Shown here piece by piece: positions 25,347 through 36,600 of a stretch of DNA of 55,179 nt (its first letter is position 1; the number at the start of each line of letters is the position of its first letter). A model generated the notes under the pieces. The model was not told the DNA's origin. It made no database searches and saw nothing but the letters and a program-made list of their open reading frames with translations. The translations under genes and the position numbers were made by a program. Source of the stretch: Flavobacteriales bacterium TMED191. GTDB taxonomy: Bacteria; Bacteroidota; Bacteroidia; Flavobacteriales; TMED113. Where the stretch lies: positions 2,606 to 57,784 of the forward strand of contig NHIO02000042.1 in assembly GCA_002171975.2 (NCBI GenBank), given 5' to 3'.

Positions 25347-27840
25347 AATTATATAATACACCTTCGTAACTTCCCACTATCATGTTAATATTGGAATTTA
25401 CCTTAACTATATTAAAGTCAGTAGTACCATAAAAAGGCTTTGTTTGTAAATCTCCATTTTGATTTAATAAATAAATTAGGTTTTCAGATTGATTTTGAAT
25501 TGCAAGCAACAATGAGTCATTTTGAAAAAATATCTTAGGAGCACTAAGTTTTGAGTTTTTAAAATTATATTCAAATTGATTTTCTTTTGATTCATATACA
25601 ACTTTAGAATTATTAATGACAATTGTGTAATTTTCATTTTTTTCATAGAAATCACCTTCCTTCATATTTTGAATTTTTAAACTATCTGTAAGTCCATTAA
25701 AATACAGGTATGTCATTTTACCATTTTTTTCTTTAATGATTAATTTACTATCGTTAATACTATTTCCCTTGATTAGGCTTGGTCGTAGTTTAGATTTATA
25801 AATTTTTTGTTTGACATCTGTTCTTTTTTGACCTTTTCTATTAAGTAGGTGAATTTTTCCATTTTCTTCATTGATGACAATGTAATCTTTATTAAATATT
25901 TGAAAATGTTCAGGTGAAGTAGAAATATTTGACTTGCTACTATTAAATTCCCATCCAGAAACGACATTACCTTTTTTATCATACATTACAAGTTCATTTT
26001 GCATTGGTACGAGTATTCTATAATTTTTATTATTATCATAATCAAAAAGTGCTAATGGAACAGACATTGGATTCTTACTTTTAATAGGAAATGGTTTAAC
26101 ATAATTGCCATTTCTGTCAATTGCATAAATTGAATCTTTTGTGTTGAAAAGATATTGAAGTTTGTTATTGTTAAAAATATCAATTTGATGTATTTCACCA
26201 ATAATAGAATTGCCAATTTGTTTAATCCATATTTGTTTTCCTTTACTATCAATCAAATAGATATTATTTTCTATATCTTGAGTAAAAATTTCAAATTTTT
26301 GGGTATAGTGGTTAGTTACTATTTGGGGGGTATAATTTGTTTCATTTTTTAAATTAAAATTCCATATAGTAGGATTGCTGATTTTCGAGTAGTCATATAA
26401 AAAAAATAATGAATTAAAGAAGTAATCTTGAGATGCAATATTTTTAACTACCACAGAATTAAATATTTGCTTCCAATTTTTCTCTAGATTGTTAAAATTA
26501 ATATAAGTGGATGTATGTGATTTTGTGCCTAATTTTTTGTCAATTATTTGTATTGCTTTGCTTTGGCCAATTGTTTGCTTTGCAATGATATTATTAATCA
26601 TAGACTTTAATTCTTTAGAGTTGTTGCAAATAATAATATAATTCTGAAAATTGATATAGTATTTTTCTGACCATGGATTAATTAATTTTTTAAGCCAATT
26701 TTCCGTACTTAATTCATCAGAGTTTATTTTATTTATGTTGTAATCAAAATATTTAATTGTGGTGAAATTATCTTCATGATGAGATGTTAAAAACTCTAAA
26801 CTTTCTTTTATTTTATTTACTTTAATTATTATGTAATCTTTTTTTGTAGGTTCTGATTTATTATAGGCAACACAAATTTCTTCTGCTTGCCAACTATTAT
26901 GTAATAGTTGGTAGTTGTTTATAGTTGTATTCTTATTAATAATGGAAAGAATATTATTTAAGTCATAATTATTTTTAATTTGATAATTGTAGAATCGACC
27001 GATATGACGAGGAATCAAATCTTGAACTTTAGATCTTTTTGCATCACTGTATTTACTATTTTCAAGGTATTTATTATCTCCTCTATTAGTAACACCATTA
27101 AGAAGTATATGATTATTTTCTAATTCTACATCAAACCATGACCAACTATTAGAATTTAGGAGAATATTTTTTTCGTCAATTAGTTTTTCAAGAAATTGTG
27201 TTTTGACTAAAATATTTACATCACTATATTTTGGCAGATTTTGATCAAGTTTATATATTGAGTTGTGTTGAAAAATATTATTATTGTGTATTAATTGCCT
27301 AATACTTTCTTCAATTATTATTTTAGAAAAACTGAGCAAAAAAACATTATTATATGACGATATAAAAATATCTTTTTTTGTTTCCTCATCAGTATCAATT
27401 TCAATAATGTTAATCTCAACTCCTTCATAAAGGTATGATTTGTTTTGGTTACTTTTTAAAACTCTTACTAAATTAGTATTTCTGTTTTGTTCAATGTCGG
27501 AAATAGATGTTATTAATATTATTTCAGCTTGCTTGTTGATGTCTAAAATTGCGCTTAAATAAATTTCCCGACTATTAAAAAGTGTGGAGATTTGATATTG
27601 ATGATTTAAATTTTTTAATAGATTAATATTTTCTTTAAATTGCTTTGTGTTTTTAAGTTCCTTCCACCATTCAAATGATTCAACTTTTGTTTCAATTTTT
27701 TTCCAATTATGAACTTTAAAAATCACGTCTGAGTTTACAGGAATTGCATTTTTAATGTTTATTATGTTGTTTTGTTTATTGAAATGACATGAGTAAAATA
27801 TCAATACAAAGATAATAAGAAAGAATTTTTTATATTTCAT
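25333..27840 (-). CDS. Large lipoprotein with DUF3352-like N-terminal part and C-terminal beta-propeller
   Basis: The 835-residue protein has a signal peptide with lipobox FYSC. Residues about 25-500 form a large domain starting AIPVNSDVIFKVHNWKKIE and resemble the DUF3352-type periplasmic proteins of Bacteroidota (self-assessed from pattern). Residues about 520-835 show repeated strands NNIYLIDSKGKQIWIKQIG, DSIYAIDRNGNYVKPFPIK, LVMYDKKGNVVSGWEF and IHLLNRKGQKRTDV, a PQQ/WD-like beta-propeller. The ATG overlaps the TGA of rnhB (ATGA), so synthesis is coupled to RNase HII. Function unknown. Confidence 0.65.
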   Translation of the reverse strand: MKYKKFFLIIFVLIFYSCHFNKQNNIINIKNAIPVNSDVIFKVHNWKKIETKVESFEWWKELKNTKQFKENINLLKNLNHQYQISTLFNSREIYLSAILDINKQAEIILITSISDIEQNRNTNLVRVLKSNQNKSYLYEGVEINIIEIDTDEETKKDIFISSYNNVFLLSFSKIIIEESIRQLIHNNNIFQHNSIYKLDQNLPKYSDVNILVKTQFLEKLIDEKNILLNSNSWSWFDVELENNHILLNGVTNRGDNKYLENSKYSDAKRSKVQDLIPRHIGRFYNYQIKNNYDLNNILSIINKNTTINNYQLLHNSWQAEEICVAYNKSEPTKKDYIIIKVNKIKESLEFLTSHHEDNFTTIKYFDYNINKINSDELSTENWLKKLINPWSEKYYINFQNYIIICNNSKELKSMINNIIAKQTIGQSKAIQIIDKKLGTKSHTSTYINFNNLEKNWKQIFNSVVVKNIASQDYFFNSLFFLYDYSKISNPTIWNFNLKNETNYTPQIVTNHYTQKFEIFTQDIENNIYLIDSKGKQIWIKQIGNSIIGEIHQIDIFNNNKLQYLFNTKDSIYAIDRNGNYVKPFPIKSKNPMSVPLALFDYDNNKNYRILVPMQNELVMYDKKGNVVSGWEFNSSKSNISTSPEHFQIFNKDYIVINEENGKIHLLNRKGQKRTDVKQKIYKSKLRPSLIKGNSINDSKLIIKEKNGKMTYLYFNGLTDSLKIQNMKEGDFYEKNENYTIVINNSKVVYESKENQFEYNFKNSKLSAPKIFFQNDSLLLAIQNQSENLIYLLNQNGDLQTKPFYGTTDFNIVKVNSNINMIVGSYEGVLYNYKIN

Positions 27841-28457
27841 AAATCTAAAGAGTATTGTTGGTTAAATAATTTAAAACTAGTTCTATGATACTTGTTAGAA
27901 CCATTATTTATGATGGCTGCTTTGTGTGATTTCGTTGGGTATCCTTTATTTTTTTTCCACATATAGTTCGGATATTGTCCATCTAATTTACACATAAATT
28001 CATCACGATATGTTTTAGCTATTATTGATGCAGCTGCAATAGATAAATACTTTTGATCACCTTTGATTACACATATGTGATTGATATTTTTGTATTTATG
28101 AAATCTATTTCCATCAACAAGTAATTTTATTTTTTTTGGTGTTTTAATTTTTTTTATTATCCTCGTTACTGCCAAGTGCATAGCTTTTATTGAAGCATTT
28201 AGGATGTTGATTTTATCAATTTCAGAATTGTCTACTATTCCAACACTCCATGCACAACTTTCTTTTTTTATTATGGCACTTAATTTTATTCTATTTTTCT
28301 GCGATAATTTTTTTGAATCATTGATTCCGAAATTTTTAAAATTATTTGGTAAAATAACAGCTGCTGCTACAACTGGACCTGCAAGTGCCCCCCGACCTGC
28401 TTCATCACATCCACATATTAGTTCTTTAGATTGATATTGTTTGATTTTAGTTTGCAT
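27837..28457 (-). CDS. rnhB: Ribonuclease HII
   Basis: The 206-residue enzyme has the active-site Asp18-Glu19 in CGCDEAGRGALAGPVVAAAVILP (shortened: CDEAGRG, AGPVVAA), the third acidic residue in LLVDGNRF and SIIAKTYRD. RNase HII removes RNA from RNA-DNA hybrids and single ribonucleotides. It overlaps the glycosyltransferase gene by 11 bases and the lipoprotein gene by 4, so it is embedded in an envelope-type run. Confidence 0.95.
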   Translation of the reverse strand: MQTKIKQYQSKELICGCDEAGRGALAGPVVAAAVILPNNFKNFGINDSKKLSQKNRIKLSAIIKKESCAWSVGIVDNSEIDKINILNASIKAMHLAVTRIIKKIKTPKKIKLLVDGNRFHKYKNINHICVIKGDQKYLSIAAASIIAKTYRDEFMCKLDGQYPNYMWKKNKGYPTKSHKAAIINNGSNKYHRTSFKLFNQQYSLDL

Positions 28458-29571
28458 ATTTTAATAGTACCTGATATATGACATTCGCTGTAATATCCCA
28501 TTTGAATTTATGAATTTTTTTTTGGCCTTTTAAAATTAATTTTTTAGACAACTTTGAATCATTATCAATTTGAGACATTGCATCAGATATTTCATTTACA
28601 TCATTTGGGTTGACTATTAGTGCTGCATTTCCAGCAATCTCAGGCATAGCACTTGTATTTGATGTGATAACAGGCACATTACATTTCATAGCTTCAATAA
28701 TAGGAAGTCCAAATCCTTCAAATAATGAAACAAAACACAAGGCTTTTGAGGATCCTAAAATATCAACCATTAACTCGTCATTAATTTGTCCTAAAAAAAT
28801 TACTTTTTCTTTAAATCGCATATTTTGATAGATGTTTTCAGTTTGTCTATCCCACCATTTTTTTTTACCGATTATTAATAATTTATTTTTACCATTTTTT
28901 GATTGATATATATCAAAAGCCGAAAGAAGGTTTTTGATATTTTTTCTTTTATGAAGGCTGCCAATAAAAAGAAAAAAATCCTTATTGTCACTGTATTTCT
29001 TTTTTATTATCTTTTGCTTAGTCCTTTCCAAAGGAATAAAATTACTTCCTACTCCATTATATGCTACTGTAATTTTATCAGAAGAAACATGATAATTTTT
29101 TATGATATCTTTTTTTGAAAATTTTGACACAGTTATAATATGTTTTGATTCTTTTGCGTACTGTCGAAAGTATTTTCTATAATATATACTATGAAGCCAA
29201 TTTAAATCTTTTGGTCTGTGTTCAAAATTAATATCATGTATTGTGATAATTGTTGGAATATGTTTCAACTTTGTTGACATAAATCCATCAGGAGAGAAAA
29301 ATATATTTGGTTTTATTTTATTTATCAGTCTAGGTAGTTGAACCTCAAACCAAAAATACCATAAGAAAGGATGTCTAGTTGAGGGACGCAGAACATGTGG
29401 TTTAATGTTCTTTGAAAATATAAAGTCAGTTGAGTATGGACGGTCAAATATAAAATGAAATTCAATATCAGGATGTGATTCAACGATCCTTTTTAGTACT
29501 TCAAAACTATATCTTCCAATACCATCTAATTTATTTTTTATAAGTAATCTTGTATTTACAGCTATTCTCAC
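28447..29571 (-). CDS. GT4-family glycosyltransferase
   Basis: The 374-residue GT-B enzyme starts at GTG 29571 with RIAVNTRLLIKNKLDGIGRYSFEVL. The donor site has FIGSLHKRKNIKNLLSAF and the E-x7-E motif FVSLFEGFGLPIIEAMKCNVPVITSN (shortened: EGFGLPIIEAM), followed by AMPEIAGNAALIV. This is a family-4 retaining transferase, with the mannosyltransferase-like relatives often used in capsule or O-antigen synthesis. It is divergent from the flippase gene cluster and probably serves the same glycan. The sugar cannot be inferred. Confidence 0.85.
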   Translation of the reverse strand: MRIAVNTRLLIKNKLDGIGRYSFEVLKRIVESHPDIEFHFIFDRPYSTDFIFSKNIKPHVLRPSTRHPFLWYFWFEVQLPRLINKIKPNIFFSPDGFMSTKLKHIPTIITIHDINFEHRPKDLNWLHSIYYRKYFRQYAKESKHIITVSKFSKKDIIKNYHVSSDKITVAYNGVGSNFIPLERTKQKIIKKKYSDNKDFFLFIGSLHKRKNIKNLLSAFDIYQSKNGKNKLLIIGKKKWWDRQTENIYQNMRFKEKVIFLGQINDELMVDILGSSKALCFVSLFEGFGLPIIEAMKCNVPVITSNTSAMPEIAGNAALIVNPNDVNEISDAMSQIDNDSKLSKKLILKGQKKIHKFKWDITANVIYQVLLKYAN

Positions 29572-29662
29572 TTTCTCAATTTAATTAATTATTAATAATT
29601 ATAGATATGATAATTAGATATTTTGCGTTAACTTAAAAAAGTTATCATAAATATATAAACTT

Positions 29663-31105
29663 GTGAAACAAAAATTTGTTTGGAATTTACTTTTGGTCGT
29701 ATTATTAAATTTATTAATTAAACCATTTTACATTCTTGGAGTTGATGCTGAAGTTATAAATAGAGTAGGGGCAAGTGTTTATGGTAATTATTTCGCGTTA
29801 ATTAATTTTTCTTTTTTATTAAATATTATCCTTGACTTAGGTATTACGAACTATAATGTTAAAAATATAGCTCAACATCATCATTTAGTTGAAAAACATT
29901 TTTCTGGAATTATTACTCTTCGTTTTATTTTAGTATTTATATATCTGTTGCTTACTTTATTTATCGCGGTTTTTATTGGCTATAATATGATGCAACTAAA
30001 ATTATTGTTCATCTTATCAATTAATCAAGCATTGGTAGCTTTCATATTATATATGCGTTCAAACTTAGCCGGGTTACACTTATTTATTCAGGATAGTTTT
30101 GTGTCAGTACTTGATAGAGTTTTGTTAATTATTATTTGTTCGTTATTACTTTGGGGCGGAGTTACTTCAAGACCATTTCAAATTGAATGGTTTGTTTACA
30201 CACAAACTATTGCCTATATAATTACACTTATTTTTTGTGCTGCTCTTTTAATTAATAAAACAAAAACATTTAACATTAAATGGAGTTTGCCGTTTGCATT
30301 AGTAATTCTTAAAAGAAGTTTTCCTTATGCAGTTCTAATTTTATTAATGTCTATATATTATCGTATTGATAGTGTTATGCTTGAAAGAATGTTAGATGAT
30401 CAATCTATTCAAGCTGGTATTTATGCACAAGCTTATCGGTTTTTTGAAGCATCTAATATGATTGCATATTTATTCGCTGCTTTATTGTTACCTATTTTAT
30501 CTAGAATGCTCAAAATGAATGATTCTATAACTGAGATTATTAAATGTTCTTTTAAAATGCTAATGTTTTGTGCCTGCTCAATAAGCATTTTTTCATACAT
30601 CTATAGTTATGAAATAATGAGTTTTAGATATAATCAGTATTTAAGCGAATCCTCTGACATATTTATAATTTTAATGACTTGTTTTTTGTTTGTTTCATCT
30701 ACATATATATTTGGGACACTTTTAACCGCTAATGGCAATTTATTACAATTAAATATTATTGCTTCTTTAGGTCTTATTATTAATGTTGTATTAAATATTA
30801 TTTTAATTCCTAAATATATGGCTTGGGGATCCGCAATTGCAAGTTTAGTTACTCAATCTTTAACTGGATGTGCACAATTTGTTTTATGTTGTTATGTTTT
30901 TAATTTGAATTTACGTTTAACTTTATTTAGGACTCTTATATTTTCTTTAGGTGTATTAATTTTTGGTTATTATAGTCAATTTTTCATTGACTCTCCATTA
31001 CTAATTATTATTTCTTATTCTTTTGTTTGTTTAATCTGGGGATTTGTCACTAAAATGTTAAGTTTTTCAGATTTTAATTTATTAATGGATAAAAAAATGA
31101 GATAA
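29663..31105 (+). CDS. Polysaccharide flippase (Wzx/MOP family)
   Basis: The 480-residue protein has about thirteen hydrophobic segments and begins with LLVVLLNLLIKPFYILGVDAEVINRVGASVYGNYFAL, which is typical of Wzx-like lipid-linked sugar flippases (oligosaccharidyl-lipid MOP family). RIDSVMLERM near residue 230 is the usual conserved cytoplasmic element. The start is GTG 29663; an ATG does not precede the conserved region. It is followed after 37 bases by the Wzz-like gene. It likely moves a repeat unit across the inner membrane. Confidence 0.85.
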   Translation: MKQKFVWNLLLVVLLNLLIKPFYILGVDAEVINRVGASVYGNYFALINFSFLLNIILDLGITNYNVKNIAQHHHLVEKHFSGIITLRFILVFIYLLLTLFIAVFIGYNMMQLKLLFILSINQALVAFILYMRSNLAGLHLFIQDSFVSVLDRVLLIIICSLLLWGGVTSRPFQIEWFVYTQTIAYIITLIFCAALLINKTKTFNIKWSLPFALVILKRSFPYAVLILLMSIYYRIDSVMLERMLDDQSIQAGIYAQAYRFFEASNMIAYLFAALLLPILSRMLKMNDSITEIIKCSFKMLMFCACSISIFSYIYSYEIMSFRYNQYLSESSDIFIILMTCFLFVSSTYIFGTLLTANGNLLQLNIIASLGLIINVVLNIILIPKYMAWGSAIASLVTQSLTGCAQFVLCCYVFNLNLRLTLFRTLIFSLGVLIFGYYSQFFIDSPLLIIISYSFVCLIWGFVTKMLSFSDFNLLMDKKMR

Positions 31106-31118
31106 TTTAAGTTATGCT

Positions 31119-31126
31119 TATATTTG
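31119..31126 (+). promoter_or_regulatory. Candidate Bacteroidota -7 element before the Wzz-like gene
   Basis: TATATTTG matches TAnnTTTG and ends 16 bases before the ATG at 31143. The 37-base gap is short, so this could also be chance in AT-rich DNA. Confidence 0.3.
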
Positions 31127-31142
31127 GCGTAAAATATTTTTT

Positions 31143-32153
31143 ATGAAAGATCAAGATTTTAATTTCTTATGGTTATTTTTTTTATTAAATAAAAATGTTA
31201 AATCTTTTTTTATTGTTTTAGTCTTAACTTTTTTTTTAAGTGCATATGTTTCTCTATATCATATCGAACCTAAATTTAAATCATCTGTAGTAATTTACCC
31301 AACTACAACAAATTCTATTTCACAAGCATTATTGGTTGAACATAATCCTTACAGAAAAGATGTTTTAGAATTTGGCGAAGAAGAAGAAGCTGAGCATTTA
31401 TTGCAAATTCTTAATTCAGACCCAATAAGAGATTCTATCATTCATCGTTTTGATTTGTTTCAACACTATGATATAGACATGGATTCAGATTATCCAATTA
31501 CAAATATATTTAAAATGTATCAAGATCTAATTAGTTTTAAAAAAACAAAGTTTAATTCTATAGAAATTATAGTATTTGACAAAGATCCTGAAATAGCTGC
31601 AAATATTGCGAATGAATTTTTAATTCTAATTGATGTTGTAGTTAATAATATTCGTAAAAATAGGGCACTTCAAGCACTAGCGGTTTTAGATAAAAGAAAG
31701 GCTTTGCTCTACACAAAAAGGAATTTAATTCAGGACTCCTTACAATATTGTAGATCAAATGGTGTTATTGGTACTACTCCTCAAGTCGAACGTTTAACGG
31801 AACAATATGCTATTGCATTGTCTACTAATAATTTGTCAGGAGCGAGTAGGATTAAGAAAGAACTTAACCAATTAGCTAAATACGCAGGTTTACATGATAT
31901 GCTACTTAGAAAAAGTCGTAATATTGAAAATGAATTATCTTTGATAGAGTTTGAATCAGAGAGGGTAGAAGTTGATACTTATTACAGTCTTGAAAATAAG
32001 TTTATCATAAATAGAGCTTATCCAGCAGATAAAAAGGCTAGTCCTGTAAGATGGTTAATAGTTTTTTGTTCTTTAATTTCAGTTATCACATTATTTATTA
32101 TATCAATTGCTGTCTTAGACATTGTAACTGCTCCGAAGGATGTTAAGTCATAA
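31143..32153 (+). CDS. Wzz-type polysaccharide chain-length determinant
   Basis: The 336-residue protein has two membrane segments (residues about 20-42 and 298-322) that bracket a periplasmic helical region (VEHNPYRKDVLEFGEEEEAEHLLQIL, EIAANIANEFLILIDVVV). The layout is that of the Wzz/PF02706 polysaccharide co-polymerases without a kinase domain. The Asp/Glu-rich middle and helical coiled regions set chain length in relatives. It overlaps the ligase/polymerase gene by 14 bases, so the two are translated together. It probably controls the length of the polymer made by the neighbouring cluster. Confidence 0.8.
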   Translation: MKDQDFNFLWLFFLLNKNVKSFFIVLVLTFFLSAYVSLYHIEPKFKSSVVIYPTTTNSISQALLVEHNPYRKDVLEFGEEEEAEHLLQILNSDPIRDSIIHRFDLFQHYDIDMDSDYPITNIFKMYQDLISFKKTKFNSIEIIVFDKDPEIAANIANEFLILIDVVVNNIRKNRALQALAVLDKRKALLYTKRNLIQDSLQYCRSNGVIGTTPQVERLTEQYAIALSTNNLSGASRIKKELNQLAKYAGLHDMLLRKSRNIENELSLIEFESERVEVDTYYSLENKFIINRAYPADKKASPVRWLIVFCSLISVITLFIISIAVLDIVTAPKDVKS

Positions 32154-33576
32154 TATTAATAAAAAAATAACTTTTTTTGTTTCATCAATATTTTTATTGT
32201 GTTTAACATATTTTCTGTCAATTGAAAACTATATTTTATGGATTTCTCCTTTTATTTTAATTTTATTTTACTTAGCTATTTGGCACATTAGATTCTTATT
32301 TTATTCGGTCATTTTTTTTACTCCATTCTCCATGTCCTTAAAAGATATGGGTATTGATTTTAATGGGCTTGAAATGGCATTTCCTACGGAACCTTTACTA
32401 TTAGGCTTGATGTTATTAGTAATGCTGCATTTAATATATCGTTTTAGTTTATATAAAAAGATTTTTAATAATCCTACTGTCGTTGTATTAGTACTTTATT
32501 TGATTTGGATGCTTATAACATGTATTACGTCATCAATCCCTGCAACTTCATTTAAATTATTTATAACTAGATTATGGTATATATTGCCTATTTTCCTTTT
32601 GGGGTTGTTTTTTTTAAAAGAAAAAAAAAATTTTTCTAAATTCACTCTTCTTTATGTGATACCATTTAGTATAGTAATTTTATACACTACTTTCAAACAT
32701 TACTTGTATTTTTTTGACAAGCAGTCAGCACACTACATGATGTCTCCGTTTTTTAACGACCATACTTCATATGGCGCAATGATTGCTTTTTTTATTCCTC
32801 TATTAATTGCAGTTTTTTTATCAAATAATAAAAATAAACTAGTTCAAAGTTTTCTTTTTATATTATTGTTTATATTTTTCGTAGGATTAATTTTATCATT
32901 TTCAAGAGCAGCATGGATTAGTTTACTATGTGCTTCTTTTATGGCGATTCTTGTGAAATTGAAACTTTCAATAAAATCATTAGCTTCTTTAGTTTTAGTT
33001 TTATTTTCTTTTATATTTTTTTTTCAAAGTACTATTTTGGGTCATTTATCAAATAACAGACAAGATAGTTCAGATAATTTAATTGAACATTTTACTTCTC
33101 TTTCTAATATATCAACTGACGCATCTAATATGGAAAGAATAAATCGTTGGAAATGTGCTATAGAAATGTTTAAGGAAAAACCTCTTTTTGGATGGGGCCC
33201 AGGTACATATCAATTCCATTATGCTCCTTTTCAGTTTTCTCGTGATAAAACAATTATTAGTTCTAATTATGGAGATGCTGGTAATGCACATAGTGAATAC
33301 TTAAGTGCTTTGAGTGAATCAGGTGTAATTGGTCTGATATTGTTTTTATCTCTTATTGGAGTTATACTGGTTAGAACAATTGTACTCTTTAATAAAATTA
33401 ATGATCCTGATATTCAACGTTGGTTATTAGCAATATTCACTTCACTAATGAGTTATTTTATTCATGGTTTTTTTAATAACTTTTTAGATACTGATAAGGC
33501 CTCTGTAGCTATATGGGCTGTTATTGCAATAGTTGTTTCTATTGATTTAGCTTACAACAAAAAAGCACTTTACTAA
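32140..33576 (+). CDS. O-antigen ligase/polymerase-like membrane protein
   Basis: The 478-residue protein has about eleven hydrophobic segments and a large periplasmic loop late in the sequence (NMERINRWKCAIEMFKEKPLFGWGPGTYQFHYAP), which matches the Wzy_C/WaaL pattern (GWGPGTY, AHSEYLSALSESGVIGL). Such proteins either ligate O-antigen to the lipid A core or polymerise repeat units. Position after a Wzz-like gene favours polymerase. Substrate unknown. Confidence 0.82.
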   Translation: MLSHNINKKITFFVSSIFLLCLTYFLSIENYILWISPFILILFYLAIWHIRFLFYSVIFFTPFSMSLKDMGIDFNGLEMAFPTEPLLLGLMLLVMLHLIYRFSLYKKIFNNPTVVVLVLYLIWMLITCITSSIPATSFKLFITRLWYILPIFLLGLFFLKEKKNFSKFTLLYVIPFSIVILYTTFKHYLYFFDKQSAHYMMSPFFNDHTSYGAMIAFFIPLLIAVFLSNNKNKLVQSFLFILLFIFFVGLILSFSRAAWISLLCASFMAILVKLKLSIKSLASLVLVLFSFIFFFQSTILGHLSNNRQDSSDNLIEHFTSLSNISTDASNMERINRWKCAIEMFKEKPLFGWGPGTYQFHYAPFQFSRDKTIISSNYGDAGNAHSEYLSALSESGVIGLILFLSLIGVILVRTIVLFNKINDPDIQRWLLAIFTSLMSYFIHGFFNNFLDTDKASVAIWAVIAIVVSIDLAYNKKALY

Positions 33577-33584
33577 TAATTTTG
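33577..33584 (+). promoter_or_regulatory. Candidate Bacteroidota -7 element before the 1132-residue T9SS protein
   Basis: TAATTTTG matches TAnnTTTG directly after the end of the polymerase gene, 46 bases before the ATG at 33631. The -33 position is not convincing. It would give the giant protein its own promoter. Confidence 0.3.
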
Positions 33585-33630
33585 ATAACAATTTTTCTTA
33601 CTTTTAACATTAGTTCAAAATTAATTTGGT

Positions 33631-36600
33631 ATGAAAAATTTTTTATCTCTTGTTTTTAGTTTGATTTATATTTCTTTTTATGCTCAAAATTCTGGATGCC
33701 CAGATGTTAATTCGTGTAATTATAATCCTTCTTTTCAACCTCCTATTTTCGAAGAGCCTGTAAATACAGGTCTTAGTATGAATATTGGAATCATTAGTAA
33801 TTTGCCAAATAATTTTGAAATTAATGATCAAATTGGTGCTTTTGTCTTGTTAGATGATGGCGGCTATTACTGCGCAGGACTTACAACATATCAAGGTGTT
33901 AATACTGTAATTGATGTTTTTGGCGATGATCCTCTCACCTTAGAAATTGATGGTTTTATACCAGATGAGACAATTTATTTTTTTGTTAAAAGAACTAATG
34001 ATGCTTCAATTAGTCTTTATACTCTTTCAGCAAATCTTGCTGATGCAATTGATTATGCAGTTTCTTTACCCAACTCATATAATACCAATCAAATTTCAGT
34101 ATTAATTTCTAGTGAAATAATCATTGATGTTATATATTCCTGTGAATATCCAGTATTTGGTTTTAATTGTGATGGTTCCTGTGTTGATTTGGATAGTGAT
34201 GGAGTTTGTGATTTAATGGAGATATATGGCTGTACAGATGCATCATACTTAGAGTTTGATCAGTTTGCAACTGAGGATGATGGTTCTTGTATAAATCCAG
34301 TAGTATTAGGATGTACCGATGATACTGCTTTTAATTTTGATATTTTAGCTAACACTGATGATGGCTCATGTATACCAGTAGTTATTGATTGTATTGATGA
34401 GCTGGCATGTAATTTTAATTCTGAAGCGAATGTTTCTAATCCAGAAGCATGTGAATATGCACCTATTGGATATTTTTGTGATGGAACATGTATTGACATC
34501 GATGGTGATGATGTGTGTGATGTAATTGATAATTGTTCTGAATTCTTTAATCCTGATCAACTAGATTTTGATAATGACGGAATAGGAAATATTGATGGAT
34601 ATGAAATTGAGGATTGCGACCCTGACGATGATGGTGATGGTGTTTTAGATATAGATGAAGTTGAAGGGTGCACAGATAATTTAGCGCATAATTTTTCCAA
34701 TTCTGCAACAGAGGATGATGGTTCTTGTAATTATTATTCAAGTGTTGATTTTTCAAATATGAATGATGGTTTATATTTAGATGATTTAGGTTTTGAAGAT
34801 GCTACGGGAGTAACTATTTCTTTTTGGATGAGCACAGATCAATTAGAAAATGGATCATCATCTGAGTGGTCATACTTAGTAGATTTAGGCTCTTCAAATA
34901 ATTCCCGATATGTAATAAGATGGAGAAATGGAGTTAAAGGTTTACAAGCTTATTACGAAGGAGCAGATTTTCCATTAAATTGTTCAGAAGGAGATTGTTA
35001 TGATCAAAATTCAACCAATGCAATTTATATGGTGCCTCCTGAAGGTACTCTTCTAAATCTGGACACATATGATTGGTATGCAGATAATTCTTGTACTGCA
35101 AGAAAACATGTCACTGTTGTTTTTTGCTCAAATTCTACAAAAATCTATATTGATGGTTTTATGGTACAACAATCTAGTACTGGCTTATATTCTCCGGCAC
35201 CAATTTTTAACTTAATAAATAATTCTTCTTTTAATAAGATTGGAGCTAGTAATGACAATCAAATTGGTACTTCTTGGCCTGGTAAAATTGACGAAGTTCG
35301 AATTTGGAGTAGAGCTTTATCTAATTATGAAATTAAAGCAAGATTATACAATGATATTGATGGCGATGGTATAATAAATAGTGAAGATGATGATATTGAT
35401 GGTGACGGTGAGTATCAAGGTTTACAATGTGTTTCTAACTGCAATGATAATGATGATGATATTGATAATGATAATATCTTAAATGATGATGATGACACAC
35501 CTAATGGTGTACTAGGATTAAATAATAATACTTTGAACATACTAGATGAATTAATTAATAATAATAATTCAGGAAAAATTGAGGGATACTGGAGTTTTGA
35601 TTCATTAAATTTAAACAACCAAGCATATTGGGATTGGCAAACTGGATCTGAAGCATATTTTGCTAATTTATCATATTCTTGGGCAGTTGCTCAGCAACCT
35701 TGTGAACAAGAGGCCAATGACTCAAGTTATGCGGCAACTTGTCTAGATAATATTAACAATGATTGTGATGCTTGTACACCAGCTGAAGGATGTATGGATG
35801 ATGGGTTTCAGGATTGGTCACCTAATCCTGGGTTTCCAGCTGACAACTACGACTCCGAGGCAGAAATAGATGATGGTTTATGTATTTATTATGGTTGTTT
35901 AGATGATGGGAATCATCAGTGGTCAAGAATACCAGGTTTAGCTGCATGTAATTATATGCCATTTGCAAATGTAAATCAATTTTCAATGGAAGAATTTCAA
36001 AATCCATGTGAATACCCGGAAGATATTTTCGGTCAATCTTATTTAGATTGTCAGGGTCAATGCTTATATGACTGTGATGATGATGGAGCATGTGATTGGG
36101 CACCTGTTCATTGCTACGATTTAAATTATAATTTAATAAGCCAGGATTGTCCAGAAATTAGTTTTTCTTCCCTTGATAATTGTTTTCCTAATTTAACTTC
36201 TCCTAACTACCTTATTGAAGATAATTATAATAATTTAACAGGTGATTTAGGGTCGGATGGTATTCAAGATTGCATAGATGATTTTGATTATTCACTTTTC
36301 TCTAATCCCTTGCAAACTGACTCTGACGGAGATGGCATTGGTAATAATTGTGATAACAATTCATCTGGAGGAGATGGAGGTCAAGAGGGTTGTACGGATA
36401 ATGGATATTTATCAGAAATTAATGGAGACCCATATAACTCTCTTTATCCAGGATATGCTGCATGTAATTATGATTTTTGGGCTGATATTGATGATGGTTC
36501 TTGTGAGTATTGTTATTTAAATGATTGTGGTAATTACCCGAGTATTTCTTTGGGGGGGGCATATGATTGTTTAGGTTATTGTGCTGATTATATTGATGAG

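Noticed and set aside
29630-29650. Imperfect palindrome (TAACTT-AAAA-AAGTTA) upstream of the flippase
   Set aside because: Six paired bases with an A-rich loop are expected by chance in this AT-rich gap.
33643-36520. Several antisense or out-of-frame open frames inside the giant T9SS gene
   Set aside because: Their composition (His/Asn/Gln-rich) is what the repeated Asp/Gly/Cys codons give in other frames, and the sense frame has clear domains from signal to T9SS tail.
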